This document shows positions 10,138 to 20,233 of a stretch of DNA of 64,000 nt, in pieces; position 1 is the first letter of the stretch, and each line of letters opens with the position of its first letter. The stretch comes from Microvirga makkahensis. Its GTDB lineage: Bacteria > Pseudomonadota > Alphaproteobacteria > Rhizobiales > Beijerinckiaceae. The position numbers and the translations under genes are program-made. The notes under the pieces were generated by a model. It searched no databases and was not told the DNA's origin. It saw only the letters and a list, made by a program, of their open reading frames with translations. The DNA lies in assembly GCF_009830105.1 (NCBI RefSeq), contig NZ_WURB01000003.1, forward strand, positions 124,001-188,000, in the 5' to 3' direction.

Positions 10138-11352
10138 ATGGCAGCTGTCGCCCTCATTGTTGCTGCAGGACGTGGATCGCGAGCCGGCGACGGGTCTCCT
10201 AAGCAGTACCGGTCCCTGGCGGGCAAGCCCGTATTGACCCGGACTCTGGAAGCATTCCTTCGCCATCCGAAGGTCGGGAAAACACTTGTCGTAATCCACC
10301 CGGATGATCGCGATCTTTACCGGAGAAGCATCGCCGTGCTTCCTGAGGGCTTGAGCGAACGCCTGATGCCTGTGGCCTATGGCGGGGAAACGCGGCAAGA
10401 TTCGGTTCGCAACGGGCTGGAAGCTTTGTCGGGCCTCGCTCCTTCTTCCGTCCTCGTTCACGATGCCGCCCGTCCTTTCGTCAGCGGGGCGCTGATCGAT
10501 CGCGCCGTGGAGGCGGCCGAAGAATGGGGGGCAGCCGTACCGGGAGTTGCCGTCACGGACACGATCAAGGTGGTCGGCCCTCGAAGCGAAGTCGTTTCGA
10601 CGCCGGACCGCGCCAGCCTTCGAGCGGTGCAGACGCCTCAGGCGTTTGATTTCGCGTCCCTTTTGGCTGCGCACCGGAAAGCCACCGCAGCAGATCAACG
10701 AAACTTCACGGATGATGGCGCTCTGGCGGAGTGGGCGGGGCTCACGGTGCATGTATTTGAGGGGGATTCCCTCAACACGAAGCTTACCCAAGCATTCGAT
10801 TTTCCTGAGGCCGAAAGGCGATTGAGAGGCTTATCGATGAATTACGTGACCCGGTTCGGCACCGGATTCGATGTTCATGCCTTCGGCGAAGGCGATCACG
10901 TCTGGCTCGGCGGAATCCGGGTGCCCCATGACCGCGGTGCGGTGGCGCATTCCGATGGCGACGTCATCCTTCATGCCCTGACCGATGCCGTCCTCGGCGC
11001 ATTGGCGGACGGGGATATCGGAACCCATTTCCCGCCGAGCGATCCGCAATGGCGGGGGGCGTCCTCCGATCGCTTCCTGGCACACGCCGTCGCCCTGGTG
11101 CAGGCGCGTGGAGGCCTGATCGATCATCTCGACGCAACGCTGCTGTGCGAGAAGCCGCGCCTCGGCCCCTATCGCGAGGCGATGCGCCAAAGGATCGCGG
11201 AGATCGCGGGCCTGCGGCTCGACCAGGTGTCTATGAAGGCCACGACGACGGAGAGGCTCGGCTTCACGGGCCGGAGCGAAGGCATCGCCGCCCAGGCGGC
11301 GGCGACGGTCCGCCTGCCGGAGCCGCCCCGGGAGGCACCCCATGAATCCTGA
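10138..11352 (+). CDS. ispDF: Bifunctional IspD/IspF of the MEP isoprenoid pathway
   Basis: The protein catalyses two non-adjacent steps of the MEP pathway: CTP + MEP to CDP-ME (IspD) and cyclisation to MEcPP (IspF). The N-terminal half carries the IspD nucleotide loop ([17 protein letters not shown]) and VHDAARPFV. The C-terminal half, from about residue 236, carries the IspF zinc ligands in GFDVHAFG and [19 protein letters not shown]. The fusion is typical of alphaproteobacteria. The start is ambiguous: an AAGGAG site at 10107 serves an ATG at 10118 that reads only six codons (MPWRAT) and stops in TGATG over the ATG used here, while an in-frame GTG at 10123 is also possible. Confidence 0.95.
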   Translation: MAAVALIVAAGRGSRAGDGSPKQYRSLAGKPVLTRTLEAFLRHPKVGKTLVVIHPDDRDLYRRSIAVLPEGLSERLMPVAYGGETRQDSVRNGLEALSGLAPSSVLVHDAARPFVSGALIDRAVEAAEEWGAAVPGVAVTDTIKVVGPRSEVVSTPDRASLRAVQTPQAFDFASLLAAHRKATAADQRNFTDDGALAEWAGLTVHVFEGDSLNTKLTQAFDFPEAERRLRGLSMNYVTRFGTGFDVHAFGEGDHVWLGGIRVPHDRGAVAHSDGDVILHALTDAVLGALADGDIGTHFPPSDPQWRGASSDRFLAHAVALVQARGGLIDHLDATLLCEKPRLGPYREAMRQRIAEIAGLRLDQVSMKATTTERLGFTGRSEGIAAQAAATVRLPEPPREAPHES

Positions 11353-11833
11353 GTTGAGGCAACAGGCGGCCGCGCTTCTCAAGACCTATGAGCGGAAGGG
11401 CCTGAAGATCGCCACGGCCGAATCCTGCACGGGCGGGCTCGTGGCCGCGCTTTTGACGGAGATCGCCGGCTCCTCGGCCGTCGTGGAGCGCGGCTTCGTG
11501 ACTTATTCGAACGAGGCCAAGACTGAGGCGATCGGCGTTCCGGCCGATCTCATCGCAGCCCATGGCGCGGTCAGCGAGCCCGTGGCCCGCGCCATGGGCG
11601 AAGGGGCACTGGCCCATTCCCGCGCCCATGTGGCGATCGGCATCACGGGAATCGCAGGCCCGGGCGGCGGAACGGCCACGAAGCCGGTGGGCCTTGTCCA
11701 TTTCGGCCTCGCCCGCAAAGGGTTTGCCACGATTCATCTCGAGCGCCGGTACGGCGATCTCGGGCGGGAGGCCGTGCGCCGGTGCGCGGTCGCGGATGCG
11801 CTCGCGCTCCTCGAGCGGGCCCTCGCGCTCTGA
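11342..11833 (+). CDS. pncC: CinA C-terminal family nicotinamide-nucleotide amidohydrolase
   Basis: This family deamidates nicotinamide mononucleotide to nicotinate mononucleotide in pyridine nucleotide recycling. The 163-aa product is a stand-alone CinA C-terminal domain with the signatures [22 protein letters not shown], the VTYSNEAK segment and [18 protein letters not shown]. It lacks the N-terminal MoCF-like domain of full CinA, the usual form in alphaproteobacteria. It overlaps the end of ispDF by 11 bp and is presumably cotranscribed with it. Confidence 0.93.
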   Translation: MNPELRQQAAALLKTYERKGLKIATAESCTGGLVAALLTEIAGSSAVVERGFVTYSNEAKTEAIGVPADLIAAHGAVSEPVARAMGEGALAHSRAHVAIGITGIAGPGGGTATKPVGLVHFGLARKGFATIHLERRYGDLGREAVRRCAVADALALLERALAL

Positions 11834-11852
11834 GAGCGTCAGCGTGAGAGTG

Positions 11853-12302
11853 TCACGCTGCGAAAACCGCATCCGCCCGCTGCTCGAAAGCCTCGGTGAA
11901 CTTGCGGAAAGCCTTGTCGAACACGCTACCCATGAGGATGCTGAGTGCGAAACTCTTGAATTCGTAATTGATGTAGAACTCCACCTCGCAGCCGCCCGGC
12001 GCGTCGCGGAAGGTCCAGCGGTTTTCGAGATACTTGAACGGCCCGTCCACGTATTCGACCTGAATGCGCAGACGCGGCTCGTCGAGGGTCACGCGAGTGG
12101 TGAAACTCTCTTGGATCGCCTTGTAGCCCACGCTCATGGTGGCGACGAGGGTCTCCACCCCCTCCCCGCTCTGCACTCGGCGGATGATGCGCAGATCCTC
12201 GCAGAGCGGCAGGAACTCGGGGTAACGCTCCACGTCCGCCACCAGCGCGAACATCTGGGCCGGGGTGTGCTTGACGATTCGCGTCATGCGGAAGGTCGGC
12301 AT
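11853..12302 (-). CDS. COQ10/RatA-like START-domain protein
   Basis: The 149-aa protein belongs to the polyketide cyclase/START family that includes mitochondrial COQ10 (ubiquinone binding) and bacterial RatA. The family signature is visible at the N-terminus (VKHTPAQMFALVADVERYPEFLPLCEDLRI) and in the C-terminal helix (LSILMGSVFDKAFRKFTEAFEQRA). Its position downstream of lipA and one P-loop gene fits the common alphaproteobacterial lipA-coq10-like pairing. A role in ubiquinone delivery is more likely than a toxin role, by inference from the context. Confidence 0.88.
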   Translation of the reverse strand: MPTFRMTRIVKHTPAQMFALVADVERYPEFLPLCEDLRIIRRVQSGEGVETLVATMSVGYKAIQESFTTRVTLDEPRLRIQVEYVDGPFKYLENRWTFRDAPGGCEVEFYINYEFKSFALSILMGSVFDKAFRKFTEAFEQRADAVFAA

Positions 12303-12305
12303 GGT

Positions 12306-12833
12306 TCAGGCGGCCTCCTTGGTGAGGGTGAAATGGGAGTCCAGACCCGGTATCTCTGACCGGGAGCGCAACACGAAGGCCCGCTGCCCAGGTCGCAGGC
12401 GTTCTTCCAGCATCCGGAGGGTTCTGGGTCGCATCTTGACCGGATAGGACCAGATCCAGCGCATGAAGGATAAATCGAACTTTTCCGCGCAATCCGGTCC
12501 GAGATCGGGCCTAGCGCGGCCGTAGTTCCGTGCCACGCGCCAGAGCACGGACAGGGCGCAGCGCCAGGGTGGCAGGTCAAGCCAGACGATATCGGTGGCG
12601 CGGGGCACGCGGACGTCGAACGTGGAGGCATAGTTCCCGTCCATGACCCAGGCGGGACGGGCGGCGAGCGCACGGACCCGCTCGCGCCATTCGTGTCGCG
12701 GCGGCATCGCCCAACCGGGGCCGAAATACTCCCGGTCAAGGTGGATCAGCGGCAGGTCGAGCCGCTCACTGAGGTGCCGGGCCAGGGTGCTCTTTCCCGC
12801 ACCCGGGCTGCCGATGACGAGAATTCGATGCAT
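12306..12833 (-). CDS. P-loop kinase-like protein (adenylate kinase / FlaR 'topology modulation' type)
   Basis: The 175-aa protein starts with a Walker A loop (VIGSPGAGKSTLARHLSERL) followed by PLIHLDREYFGPGW and WVMDGNYASTFDVR, the pattern of FlaR-type small nucleotide kinases annotated as DNA topology modulation proteins. The actual substrate of such proteins is not established. It sits 3 bp from the COQ10-like gene and downstream of lipA, all on the same strand, so cotranscription is likely. A lineage-specific insertion between lipA and the COQ10-like gene is inferred. Confidence 0.8.
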   Translation of the reverse strand: MHRILVIGSPGAGKSTLARHLSERLDLPLIHLDREYFGPGWAMPPRHEWRERVRALAARPAWVMDGNYASTFDVRVPRATDIVWLDLPPWRCALSVLWRVARNYGRARPDLGPDCAEKFDLSFMRWIWSYPVKMRPRTLRMLEERLRPGQRAFVLRSRSEIPGLDSHFTLTKEAA

Positions 12834-12896
12834 GCCCCCATCCGAAACTTGAGTGCATCGTCCGCAAAAGGCGGATCCCGCTTGACAGCCGACGCC

Positions 12897-13856
12897 TTAA
12901 CCGAGCTTGCCGAGACGGGCCGCCTTGAGCTTGGCGAAGTCCTCGCCGGCGTGATGCGACGAGCGCGTCAGCGGCGTCGAGGAGACGAGGAGGAAACCCT
13001 TGGCATAGGCGGTGGTTTCATAGGCCTTGAATTCGTCCGGCGTGACGAAACGGATCACCGGGTGGTGCTTCTTCGTCGGCTGGAGATACTGGCCGATTGT
13101 CATAAAGTCGACGTCCGCCGAGCGCAGGTCGTCCATGAGCTGCAAAACTTCGTTCCGCTCCTCGCCCAGGCCCACCATGATTCCTGACTTGGTGAAGATG
13201 GTCGGGTCGAGCTCCTTCACTTGCTGGAGCAGGCGGATCGAGTGGAAATAGCGCGCGCCGGGACGGACCTTCAGGTACTTCGAGGGCACTGTTTCCAGAT
13301 TGTGGTTGAACACGTCGGGCTTGGCCTTGACTACGATCTCCAGCGCGCCGGGCTTCCTCAGGAAGTCGGGCGTCAGGATCTCGACCGTGGTATTCGGGCT
13401 GCGGGCGCGGATGGCATGAATCACGTCGGCAAAATGCTGCGCGCCGCCATCGGCGAGGTCGTCCCTGTCCACGGAGGTGATGACCACGTGCTCCAGGCCG
13501 AGCTTCTCGACGGCCTTGGCCACGTTCTCGGGCTCGTGCGGGTCGAGGGCTTCCGGCAGGCCGGTCTTCACGTTGCAGAAGGCGCAGGCCCGGGTGCAGG
13601 TGTCGCCCATGATCATGAAGGTGGCGTGCTTCTTCTCCCAGCACTCGCCGATATTGGGGCAGCCGGCCTCCTCGCAGACCGTCACGAGCTTGTTCTCGCG
13701 CACGATCTTGTTCGTCTCGGCCCATTTGGGGGAGCCCGGAGCCTTCACGCGAATCCAGTCGGGCTTGCGCTGTTGAACGGGCTGGTCCGGCCGGTGCGCC
13801 TTTTCCGGGTGACGGGGTCGGTTGTCCTTGTTCAGAAGGTCGAGAACGACGGCCAT
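12897..13856 (-). CDS. lipA: Lipoyl synthase LipA
   Basis: LipA is a radical-SAM enzyme that inserts two sulfurs into the octanoyl chain on lipoyl domains, here presumably those of the PDH complex encoded nearby. The 319-aa protein shows the auxiliary cluster cysteines ([12 protein letters not shown]) and the SAM-cluster motif [10 protein letters not shown], and later [20 protein letters not shown]. The start ATG at 13856 gives [20 protein letters not shown], usual for the family. A 147-bp gap separates it from the GFA gene upstream. Confidence 0.97.
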   Translation of the reverse strand: MAVVLDLLNKDNRPRHPEKAHRPDQPVQQRKPDWIRVKAPGSPKWAETNKIVRENKLVTVCEEAGCPNIGECWEKKHATFMIMGDTCTRACAFCNVKTGLPEALDPHEPENVAKAVEKLGLEHVVITSVDRDDLADGGAQHFADVIHAIRARSPNTTVEILTPDFLRKPGALEIVVKAKPDVFNHNLETVPSKYLKVRPGARYFHSIRLLQQVKELDPTIFTKSGIMVGLGEERNEVLQLMDDLRSADVDFMTIGQYLQPTKKHHPVIRFVTPDEFKAYETTAYAKGFLLVSSTPLTRSSHHAGEDFAKLKAARLGKLG

Positions 13857-14003
13857 GGAGCGATGAACCTTGTGGGCGAAGGGATTTTACCCCTCCGAGG
13901 AGTGTCGGCCTGATGTAAGGCCTTTGGGGCGTGTTCGCAAATGCCAAAGCCGCAGGGCCGGGTTGTGGCTGAGCCCGGCTGCGGGAGAGGTTAACCTACC
14001 GCG

Positions 14004-14471
14004 TCACTCTTGCCCCATGCGAATCTCGCCTGCAAACTCCGCCATCAGCTCCGGATAACTCTCCATGGGCGGAAACCGCTTGAAGCTGTGCCTCGCTGGC
14101 GTCCTGGCCCACGGCAGCGCCTCGCTGGTGCAGGTCTCGATGAAGGGTGTAAAATCCCTTGCATTGTCGAAGAGCGTGGCGCGTACATTAACGAAGTCAT
14201 CGAGGCCTTCGGGACGGGTGAAGAGCCAGCTCATGCAATGCGGGCAGAAGAAGTGGCGCGTGGGGCCGTGCAGCCCACCGATGACGGGATCGCCCTGCAC
14301 CACTGCGAAACCGTCGCTTGGGTAGAGCGCACTCAAGGAAAACGCGCTCGCGGTCATGCGCTGGCAACCCGTGCAATGACAGGCCATGGTCATGACGGGC
14401 TTCGCGGTCACATGGAAGCGCACCTGCCCGCACCGGCACCCGCCTTCCCTTACGCTGCTCTCTTCCGCCAT
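14004..14471 (-). CDS. GFA / CENP-V family zinc protein
   Basis: The 155-aa protein has the zinc-binding cysteines of the glutathione-dependent formaldehyde-activating (GFA/CENP-V) fold: [28 protein letters not shown] and [10 protein letters not shown]. Members of the family are often of unknown substrate, so a formaldehyde role should not be assumed. It is alone between lipA and the cupin gene. About 230 bp upstream (14,472-14,699) hold no convincing gene. Confidence 0.85.
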   Translation of the reverse strand: MAEESSVREGGCRCGQVRFHVTAKPVMTMACHCTGCQRMTASAFSLSALYPSDGFAVVQGDPVIGGLHGPTRHFFCPHCMSWLFTRPEGLDDFVNVRATLFDNARDFTPFIETCTSEALPWARTPARHSFKRFPPMESYPELMAEFAGEIRMGQE

Positions 14472-14699
14472 GAACGCCTCCCCGTATCGCCCGAAACGGG
14501 ACTTTGTCGTGGGCGCGAAAGGGCGTCAATGTGGATACTGGCGCTGCGCAGGATGACGGCTCAGACCTTCGCCACCTCTCGTGATGGCGAGGGCGTCCCG
14601 CCCATCCCGGTCGAAAGAGCGCTGCGTCCCTACGGGAGGAACTCCCGGGACAGGTCCGGGATGACAGGTGAGCGCGGACGACGTCGGGAGCCGGGCCCC

Positions 14700-15095
14700 T
14701 CAGGCCCCGTATTCCTCGTCCGTGACATGTTCCATCCAGTCCACGGCTTTGCCGTCGAGCGATTCCTGAATGGCGATGTGGGTCATCGCCGTGGTCGGGG
14801 CCGCGCCGTGCCAGTGCTTCTCGCCGGGCTCGAACCAGACCACGTCGCCAGGGCGGATCTCCTCCACGGGTCCATCCTCGCGCTGAACCCGGCCGCAGCC
14901 GGCGGTGACGATCAACACCTGCCCGAGCGGGTGAGTGTGCCACGCGGTGCGTGCGCCGGGTTCGAAGGTGACCGTGTTGCCGGCTGCCCGCGCTGGGGTC
15001 TTGGCGGGGAACAGCGGGTCGATGCGCACCGTGCCGGTGAACCAGTCCGCAGGTCCCTTTCCGGATGGTTGCGAGCCGCTTCGCCTGATCTCCAT
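14700..15095 (-). CDS. Cupin domain protein
   Basis: The 131-aa product is a single cupin of the (R)-mandelonitrile lyase/AraC-N-like type. It has the metal-binding motif 1 ([22 protein letters not shown]) and motif 2 ([16 protein letters not shown]). The ATG at 15095 is chosen because a GGAG lies 7 bases upstream. A longer frame back to 15155 adds 20 unconserved residues. The substrate is unknown and the neighbours give no clue. Confidence 0.85.
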   Translation of the reverse strand: MEIRRSGSQPSGKGPADWFTGTVRIDPLFPAKTPARAAGNTVTFEPGARTAWHTHPLGQVLIVTAGCGRVQREDGPVEEIRPGDVVWFEPGEKHWHGAAPTTAMTHIAIQESLDGKAVDWMEHVTDEEYGA

Positions 15096-15183
15096 GCCTT
15101 GTCTCCTTAGACGGTTGGACGCCCTGAGCATCCATAAGAGATGACCAAGCGGCAAAGACGCAAGGGCAAAGCTCTGACGCCAT

Positions 15184-15387
15184 TCACATGCGCGCGCGCC
15201 CGCCTCGGCGGATGAACAGGAAGACCCCGACGGCCACTACGACGAAGGCGATGGCGATCACGGCGATCAGGATCGTGTCCCCCGTCGTTCCGGCGGCTTC
15301 CTGGGTGGGGACCACAGGCGCGGTGTCCTGGGCATGGGACAGGGTCGCGATTAGAAGAAAGGCCAGGCTCGAAAGAAGGCGCTGCAT
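15184..15387 (-). CDS. Small membrane protein with signal peptide
   Basis: The 67-aa product begins with a signal-peptide-like stretch ([20 protein letters not shown], cleavage likely after SHA), then about 15 polar residues and one strong transmembrane helix ([21 protein letters not shown]), and ends with a positive tail RRGGRARM. I recognise no family. It lies between the cupin gene and lpdA on the same strand. The reading frame, signal and helix together argue for a real small exported membrane protein of unknown role. Confidence 0.55.
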   Translation of the reverse strand: MQRLLSSLAFLLIATLSHAQDTAPVVPTQEAAGTTGDTILIAVIAIAFVVVAVGVFLFIRRGGRARM

Positions 15388-15486
15388 CTCGTGCTCCGTA
15401 TCCAGTAGCGGATGGAAAAGAGATGCCGCAGCGCAATGTTCCCCGGGAATTCGGGGGCGCCGCAGCGGAAGCCCCCGTTCCTTCCG

Positions 15487-16926
15487 TTAGATGTGGATCA
15501 CGCGCCCATAGGCGTCCATGACGCTCTCGTGCATCGTCTCCGAAAGGGTCGGATGCGGGAAGACCGCATGGATCAGCTCCTCCTCGGTGGTCTCCAGGTT
15601 CATGGCGATCACGAAGCCCTGGATGAGTTCTGTCACTTCCGCACCGATCATGTGAGCGCCGAGAAGCTGGCCGGTCTTCTTGTCGAAGATCGTCTTCACG
15701 AGGCCGTCCGGCTCACCCAGCGCGATCGCCTTGCCGTTGCCCACGAAGGGGAAGCGGCCGACGCGGATGTCGTAGCCCTGCTCCTTCGCCTTGGCCTCGG
15801 TGAGACCAACCGACGCGATCTGCGGGTTGCAATAGGTGCAGCCTGGGATCTTGGCCTTGTCCATCGGATGCGTATGCAGCCCCTTGATGGTCTCGACGCA
15901 GATCACTCCCTCGTGCTCGGCCTTGTGCGCCAGCATGGGCGCGCCTGCCACGTCGCCGATGGCATAGATGCCGGGGACGTTTGTGCGGCCGAGGCCGTCG
16001 GTGACGATGACGCCGCGCTCGATTTTCACACCGAGCTTCTCAAGGCCGAGATTCTCGATGTTGCCGACGACGCCGACCGCCGAAATCATCCGTTCGGCGG
16101 TGATCGTCTGCGTACCGCCCTTGCCGTCGTCGACGGTGGCGGTCACCGAGTTCGCGCTCTTCTCCACCTTCGTGACCTTCGCGCCGGTGAAGATCTTCAT
16201 GCCCTGCTTCTCGAAGCGCTTGCGGGCAAGGGTCGCGATCTCCGCATCCTCGACGGGCAGGATCTGCGGCAGCACCTCGACCACCGTCACCTCCGCGCCG
16301 AGGGTGCGGTAGAACGAGGCGAATTCCATGCCGATGGCGCCGGAGCCCATGACGAGCAGCGATTTCGGCATGGCCTGCGGGACCATGGCCTCGAAATAGG
16401 TCCAGATCAGTTTGCCGTCGGGCTCGATGCCGGGCAGCACGCGCGGGCGGGCGCCTGTTGCGATAATGATGTGCTTCGCCTGATATGTGCCGGGTTCCAG
16501 AATGCCCTTCGGAGCCGGGGTCTGCGGCTGCATGGCGGGCTTTTTCGTGGCGGTCACCACGACCTCGCCGGGCTTGGTGATGGCGGCCTCGCCCCAGATC
16601 ACATCGACCTTGTTTTTCTTCAGCAGCATGCCGACGCCGCCGTTGAGGCGGCCCGATACGCCGCGCGAACGCTGCACGATGGCCGCAGCATCGAAGCCGA
16701 TGCCCTGAGCGGACAAGCCGTAATCCTTGGCGTGCTCCATGTAATGGTAGATTTCCGCAGAACGCAGCAGCGCCTTGGTCGGGATGCAGCCCCAGTTGAG
16801 GCAGATGCCGCCGAGATGCTCTCGCTCCACAACCGCGGCCCTGAACCCGAGCTGCGCCGCGCGGATCGCCGCCACATACCCCCCCGGCCCGCCGCCGATG
16901 ACGATGATGTCGTAAAGATTTGCCAT
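15487..16926 (-). CDS. lpdA: Dihydrolipoyl dehydrogenase (E3)
   Basis: E3 reoxidises dihydrolipoyl groups of the 2-oxoacid dehydrogenase complexes using FAD and NAD+. The 479-aa sequence shows the FAD-binding GGGPGGYVAAIRAAQLG, the redox disulfide GGICLNWGCIPTKALLR, the NAD-binding GSGAIGMEFASFYRTLG, the ATGARPRV turn, YAIGDVAGAPMLAHKAEHEG and the catalytic HPTLSE near the C-terminus. It is the last gene of the leftward pdhA-pdhB-DUF5076-pdhC-lpdA run, 111 bp after pdhC. Confidence 0.97.
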   Translation of the reverse strand: MANLYDIIVIGGGPGGYVAAIRAAQLGFRAAVVEREHLGGICLNWGCIPTKALLRSAEIYHYMEHAKDYGLSAQGIGFDAAAIVQRSRGVSGRLNGGVGMLLKKNKVDVIWGEAAITKPGEVVVTATKKPAMQPQTPAPKGILEPGTYQAKHIIIATGARPRVLPGIEPDGKLIWTYFEAMVPQAMPKSLLVMGSGAIGMEFASFYRTLGAEVTVVEVLPQILPVEDAEIATLARKRFEKQGMKIFTGAKVTKVEKSANSVTATVDDGKGGTQTITAERMISAVGVVGNIENLGLEKLGVKIERGVIVTDGLGRTNVPGIYAIGDVAGAPMLAHKAEHEGVICVETIKGLHTHPMDKAKIPGCTYCNPQIASVGLTEAKAKEQGYDIRVGRFPFVGNGKAIALGEPDGLVKTIFDKKTGQLLGAHMIGAEVTELIQGFVIAMNLETTEEELIHAVFPHPTLSETMHESVMDAYGRVIHI

Positions 16927-17037
16927 GGAATTTCCCCCGTCCTGCCCGGGCCTGGCCCGGGTATCAGCGCCATCGCGTGCCGGACCGTTTGAAAGGCGTG
17001 GATGGCCGGCGCAGGGCCGACCATCGCGTCGAGTGTC

Positions 17038-18441
17038 CTACACCAGCATTCCCATCGGGCTTTCGATGAGCTGCTTGAAGGCTGCGAGGAGTTCGGCACC
17101 GAGTGCGCCGTCGACCACGCGGTGATCGCAGGAGAGCGTCACGGTCATGGCCTGCACGACGGTGGGAGCGCCGTTCCGCACCACGACCCGTTGCTCGCCA
17201 GCGCCGACCGCGAGGATCGTGCCGTGCGGCGGGTTGATGACCGCCTGGAAATCCTTGATGCCGTACATGCCAAGGTTCGACACGGCCGTCGATCCGCCAG
17301 TATATTCCTCCGGCTTCAGGCGGCGGTTGCGGGCGCGGCCCGCCATGTCCTTCACCTCGGCCGAGATGGCGGTGAGCGTCTTCTGCTCGGCCTTGCGTAC
17401 GACCGGGGTGAAAAGACCGCCTTCGATGGCGACGGCGACGCCCACATCCGAGTGCTTCATTTTCAGGATGCGGTCCTCGGCCCATACCGCGTTGGCGTTC
17501 GGCACGCGCTGGAGCGCGATGGCGAGAGCCTTGATGACGAAGTCGTTGACCGACAGCTTGTAGGCGGGCTTGCCGTCCTTGTCCTTGGCCGCTGCCGCGT
17601 TGATCTGCTCGCGTAGAGCCATGAGCGCGTCGAGCTCGCAATCGAGCGACAGATAGAAATGCGGAACGGTCTGCTTGGACTCCACGAGGCGCTTGGCGAT
17701 GGTCTTGCGCATGCCGTCGAGGGGAACTTCCTCGTAAGTGCCCGCTTCGAACATCGCCTTCACCTGATCCGCGCCCATGCTCGGCGCGAGAGCCGGAGGC
17801 TGCGTGGGCTTCACGGCGGGAGCCGCGGCAGCTGCCGGAACCGCCGCGGGCTTTGCGCCGCCGCTCTGAAGGGCCGCGCGCACGTCCTTCTCGACGATGC
17901 GGCCGTGTGGGCCGGAGCCCTGGATCGACGCGATGTCGATGCCGGCTTCGCGGGCGATGCGCTTGGCGAGCGGCGAGGCGAACACGCGATTTCCGGAAGC
18001 CTGCTGCCCGGCCCCGTTCGGTTTCGCGGCCTGCGCGGGACCGGCGGGAGCCTGATCGACACGGGCGTAAGCCATGTGCGCGGACTGATCACCCGGGACT
18101 GCGTTGGCCTGCGGCGCGGGTGCTGCCGCTGGAGCGGCCTCGGCCTTCGGGGCCGGAGCGCCACCACCTGCCGGAGCCGTGATGCTCTTCGGGTCCTCGC
18201 CTTCGCCGGCGATCAGCGCGATCACCTGGTTTACGGGCACGTCCGTGGCACCCTCGGGCACGACGATCTTGGCGAGGACGCCTTCGTCCACCGCCTCCAC
18301 TTCCATGGTGGCCTTGTCGGTTTCGATCTCGGCGATCACGTCGCCGGACTTCACCGTATCGCCTTCCTTCTTCAGCCACTTGGCAAGGTTGCCCTTTTCC
18401 ATGGTGGGAGAGAGAGCGGGCATCAGGATGTTGATGGGCAT
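17038..18441 (-). CDS. pdhC: Pyruvate dehydrogenase E2, dihydrolipoamide acetyltransferase
   Basis: E2 forms the core of the PDH complex and transfers acetyl groups to CoA. Domain order in the 467-aa protein is one N-terminal lipoyl domain (residues 1-80, lipoyl-Lys in [15 protein letters not shown]), an Ala/Pro-rich linker, an E1/E3-binding domain (FASPLAKRIAREAGIDIASI) and the catalytic acetyltransferase domain ending in the HRVVDGALGAELL active-site motif. It starts at the family start [20 protein letters not shown]. The small DUF5076 gene lies 24 bp upstream and lpdA follows. Confidence 0.97.
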   Translation of the reverse strand: MPINILMPALSPTMEKGNLAKWLKKEGDTVKSGDVIAEIETDKATMEVEAVDEGVLAKIVVPEGATDVPVNQVIALIAGEGEDPKSITAPAGGGAPAPKAEAAPAAAPAPQANAVPGDQSAHMAYARVDQAPAGPAQAAKPNGAGQQASGNRVFASPLAKRIAREAGIDIASIQGSGPHGRIVEKDVRAALQSGGAKPAAVPAAAAAPAVKPTQPPALAPSMGADQVKAMFEAGTYEEVPLDGMRKTIAKRLVESKQTVPHFYLSLDCELDALMALREQINAAAAKDKDGKPAYKLSVNDFVIKALAIALQRVPNANAVWAEDRILKMKHSDVGVAVAIEGGLFTPVVRKAEQKTLTAISAEVKDMAGRARNRRLKPEEYTGGSTAVSNLGMYGIKDFQAVINPPHGTILAVGAGEQRVVVRNGAPTVVQAMTVTLSCDHRVVDGALGAELLAAFKQLIESPMGMLV

Positions 18442-18465
18442 GGCGTGTTGAATCCTGATCTTGAA

Positions 18466-18762
18466 TCAGTTGACGGCTTGCGACGAACCGGGATCGCTCG
18501 GATTGTCCAGCTCGGCTTGAATGCCAGAAACGATCTCCGCCAGGGCTTCCTCTTCGGAGAAGTCGGTTTCCATGGCGTAGACGCGTGCGGCGTGGCGGGC
18601 GAGATCCACCAGGAGCACGCCCCAGGTGAACGGATCGTCGAAGGCGCGGCGCAGCGCGATGCTCACCGCCCCGTCGACCACCGAAGCCCTCAGGATTTCA
18701 ATGCCACCCTTTTCGAGCGCATCAGGCGGCACGTTGAGAGCTTCGAATTTCCGCTCTTTCAT
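18466..18762 (-). CDS. DUF5076 domain protein in the pdh operon
   Basis: The 98-aa protein lies 4 bp after pdhB and 24 bp before pdhC, and matches what I know as DUF5076, a short family repeatedly found between pdhB and pdhC in Hyphomicrobiales. It is soluble with no membrane segment and contains an aliphatic helix (FTWGVLLVDLARHAARVYA) and an acidic stretch (TDFSEEEALAEI). Its function is not known. The conserved location suggests an accessory role in PDH assembly or regulation, which is inference only. Confidence 0.85.
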   Translation of the reverse strand: MKERKFEALNVPPDALEKGGIEILRASVVDGAVSIALRRAFDDPFTWGVLLVDLARHAARVYAMETDFSEEEALAEIVSGIQAELDNPSDPGSSQAVN

Positions 18763-18766
18763 GATT

Positions 18767-20233
18767 TCACCTGTAACAGACGGCCTTCGCGGCCTGAACG
18801 ACCTCGGCGACCGATGGAAGCGCCAGCTTTTCGAGGTTCGAGGCGTACGGCATCGGCACGTCCTTGCCGGTCACGCGGGCGACCGGCGCGTCGAGATAAT
18901 CGAATGCGTTCTCCATGATCCGCATGGCGATCTCGGCACCCACGCCTGATTGCGGCCAGCCCTCTTCCACCGAGACGCAGCGGCCCGTCTTCATGACGGA
19001 GGCAACAATGGTTTCGGTATCCAGGGGGCGGATGGTGCGCAGGTCGATCACCTCGGCATCAATGCCTTCTTTCTCCAGCTCCTGCGCGGCCTTGAGCGCA
19101 TAGGTCATGCCGATGGAGAAGGAGACGATGGTGACATCCTTGCCCTCGCGATGGATGCGTGCCTTGCCGATCGGGATCGTGAAGTCGTCGAGCTTGGGCA
19201 CCGGGAAGGACTGACCATAGAGAATTTCGTTCTCGAGGAAAATCACCGGGTTCGGGTCGCGAATGGCGCTCTTCAGCAGACCTTTCGCATCGGAGGCCGT
19301 ATAGGGAGCGACCACCTTCAGGCCCGGGATCTGCGAGTACCAGGCCGAATAGTCCTGGCTGTGCTGCGCCGCCACACGGGCCGCAGCACCGTTGGGACCG
19401 CGGAACACGATGGGGCAGCCCAGCTGGCCGCCGGACATATAGAGTGTCTTGGCGGCCGAGTTGATGATCTGGTCGATCGCCTGCATGGCGAAGTTGAAGG
19501 TCATGAACTCGACGATGGGACGCAGGCCCGTGAAGGCCGCGCCGACACCGACGCCTGCGAAGCCGTGTTCCGTGATCGGCGTGTCGATCACGCGCCTGGC
19601 GCTGAACTCCTGCAGCAAGCCTTGCGTCACCTTGTAGGCGCCCTGGTATTCCGCCACCTCTTCGCCCATGACGAAGACGCTCTCGTCCTTGCGCATTTCT
19701 TCGGCCATCGCGTCCCGGAGCGCCTCGCGGACGGTCATGTTGACCATCTCGGTACCTTCCGGGATTTCTGCCATCGCATTGTAGCTCGTGCGGCTCGTGA
19801 TCACCGAGGGAGCGGCAGGGGTCGAAAGATCTGTCTGCTGCGGACGCTCGGAGGGAGCTGGGCGATCTGCCATGCCTTCGGCCTGCATGTCGGGTACGGG
19901 AGCCTGCTGTGGCGCGCTCGGTCCAGGCGCCGGAGGCGGCTCGCCGCCACCCTGAGCCGGCGCGCGCGAGGCGGCCGCCGATACATCCTCGCCCTCGTCA
20001 GCCAGAATCGCGATGGGCGTGTTCACGGCCACGTTGTCGGTGCCATCGGAGACCAGGATCTTGGCGAGGACGCCCTCGTCGATCGCCTCGACCTCCATGG
20101 TCGCCTTGTCGGTTTCGATCTCGGCCAGCACGTCGCCAGGCTTGACCTTGTCGCCTTCCTTTTTCAGCCACTTGGCCAGTTTGCCCTGCTCCATGGTGGG
20201 CGAGAGGGCGGGCATGAGAATATCGGTCGCCAT
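18767..20233 (-). CDS. pdhB: Pyruvate dehydrogenase E1 beta with N-terminal lipoyl domain
   Basis: E1 beta, with PdhA, decarboxylates pyruvate using thiamine diphosphate. The protein begins with a complete lipoyl domain ([18 protein letters not shown], lipoyl-Lys in [15 protein letters not shown]), then an Ala/Pro/Gln-rich linker of about 60 residues, then the E1-beta body ([47 protein letters not shown], and a C-terminal half with [13 protein letters not shown]). The lipoyl-E1beta fusion is characteristic of alphaproteobacteria and adds lipoyl arms to the complex. The start at 20233 matches the lipoyl-domain start. A longer frame to 20296 adds an untypical N-terminus. Confidence 0.96.
   Translation of the reverse strand: MATDILMPALSPTMEQGKLAKWLKKEGDKVKPGDVLAEIETDKATMEVEAIDEGVLAKILVSDGTDNVAVNTPIAILADEGEDVSAAASRAPAQGGGEPPPAPGPSAPQQAPVPDMQAEGMADRPAPSERPQQTDLSTPAAPSVITSRTSYNAMAEIPEGTEMVNMTVREALRDAMAEEMRKDESVFVMGEEVAEYQGAYKVTQGLLQEFSARRVIDTPITEHGFAGVGVGAAFTGLRPIVEFMTFNFAMQAIDQIINSAAKTLYMSGGQLGCPIVFRGPNGAAARVAAQHSQDYSAWYSQIPGLKVVAPYTASDAKGLLKSAIRDPNPVIFLENEILYGQSFPVPKLDDFTIPIGKARIHREGKDVTIVSFSIGMTYALKAAQELEKEGIDAEVIDLRTIRPLDTETIVASVMKTGRCVSVEEGWPQSGVGAEIAMRIMENAFDYLDAPVARVTGKDVPMPYASNLEKLALPSVAEVVQAAKAVCYR

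Noticed and set aside
15412..16992. A 526-codon plus-strand frame opposite lpdA
   Set aside because: It is His/Asp/Leu-rich antisense of a conserved gene and has no ribosome site.
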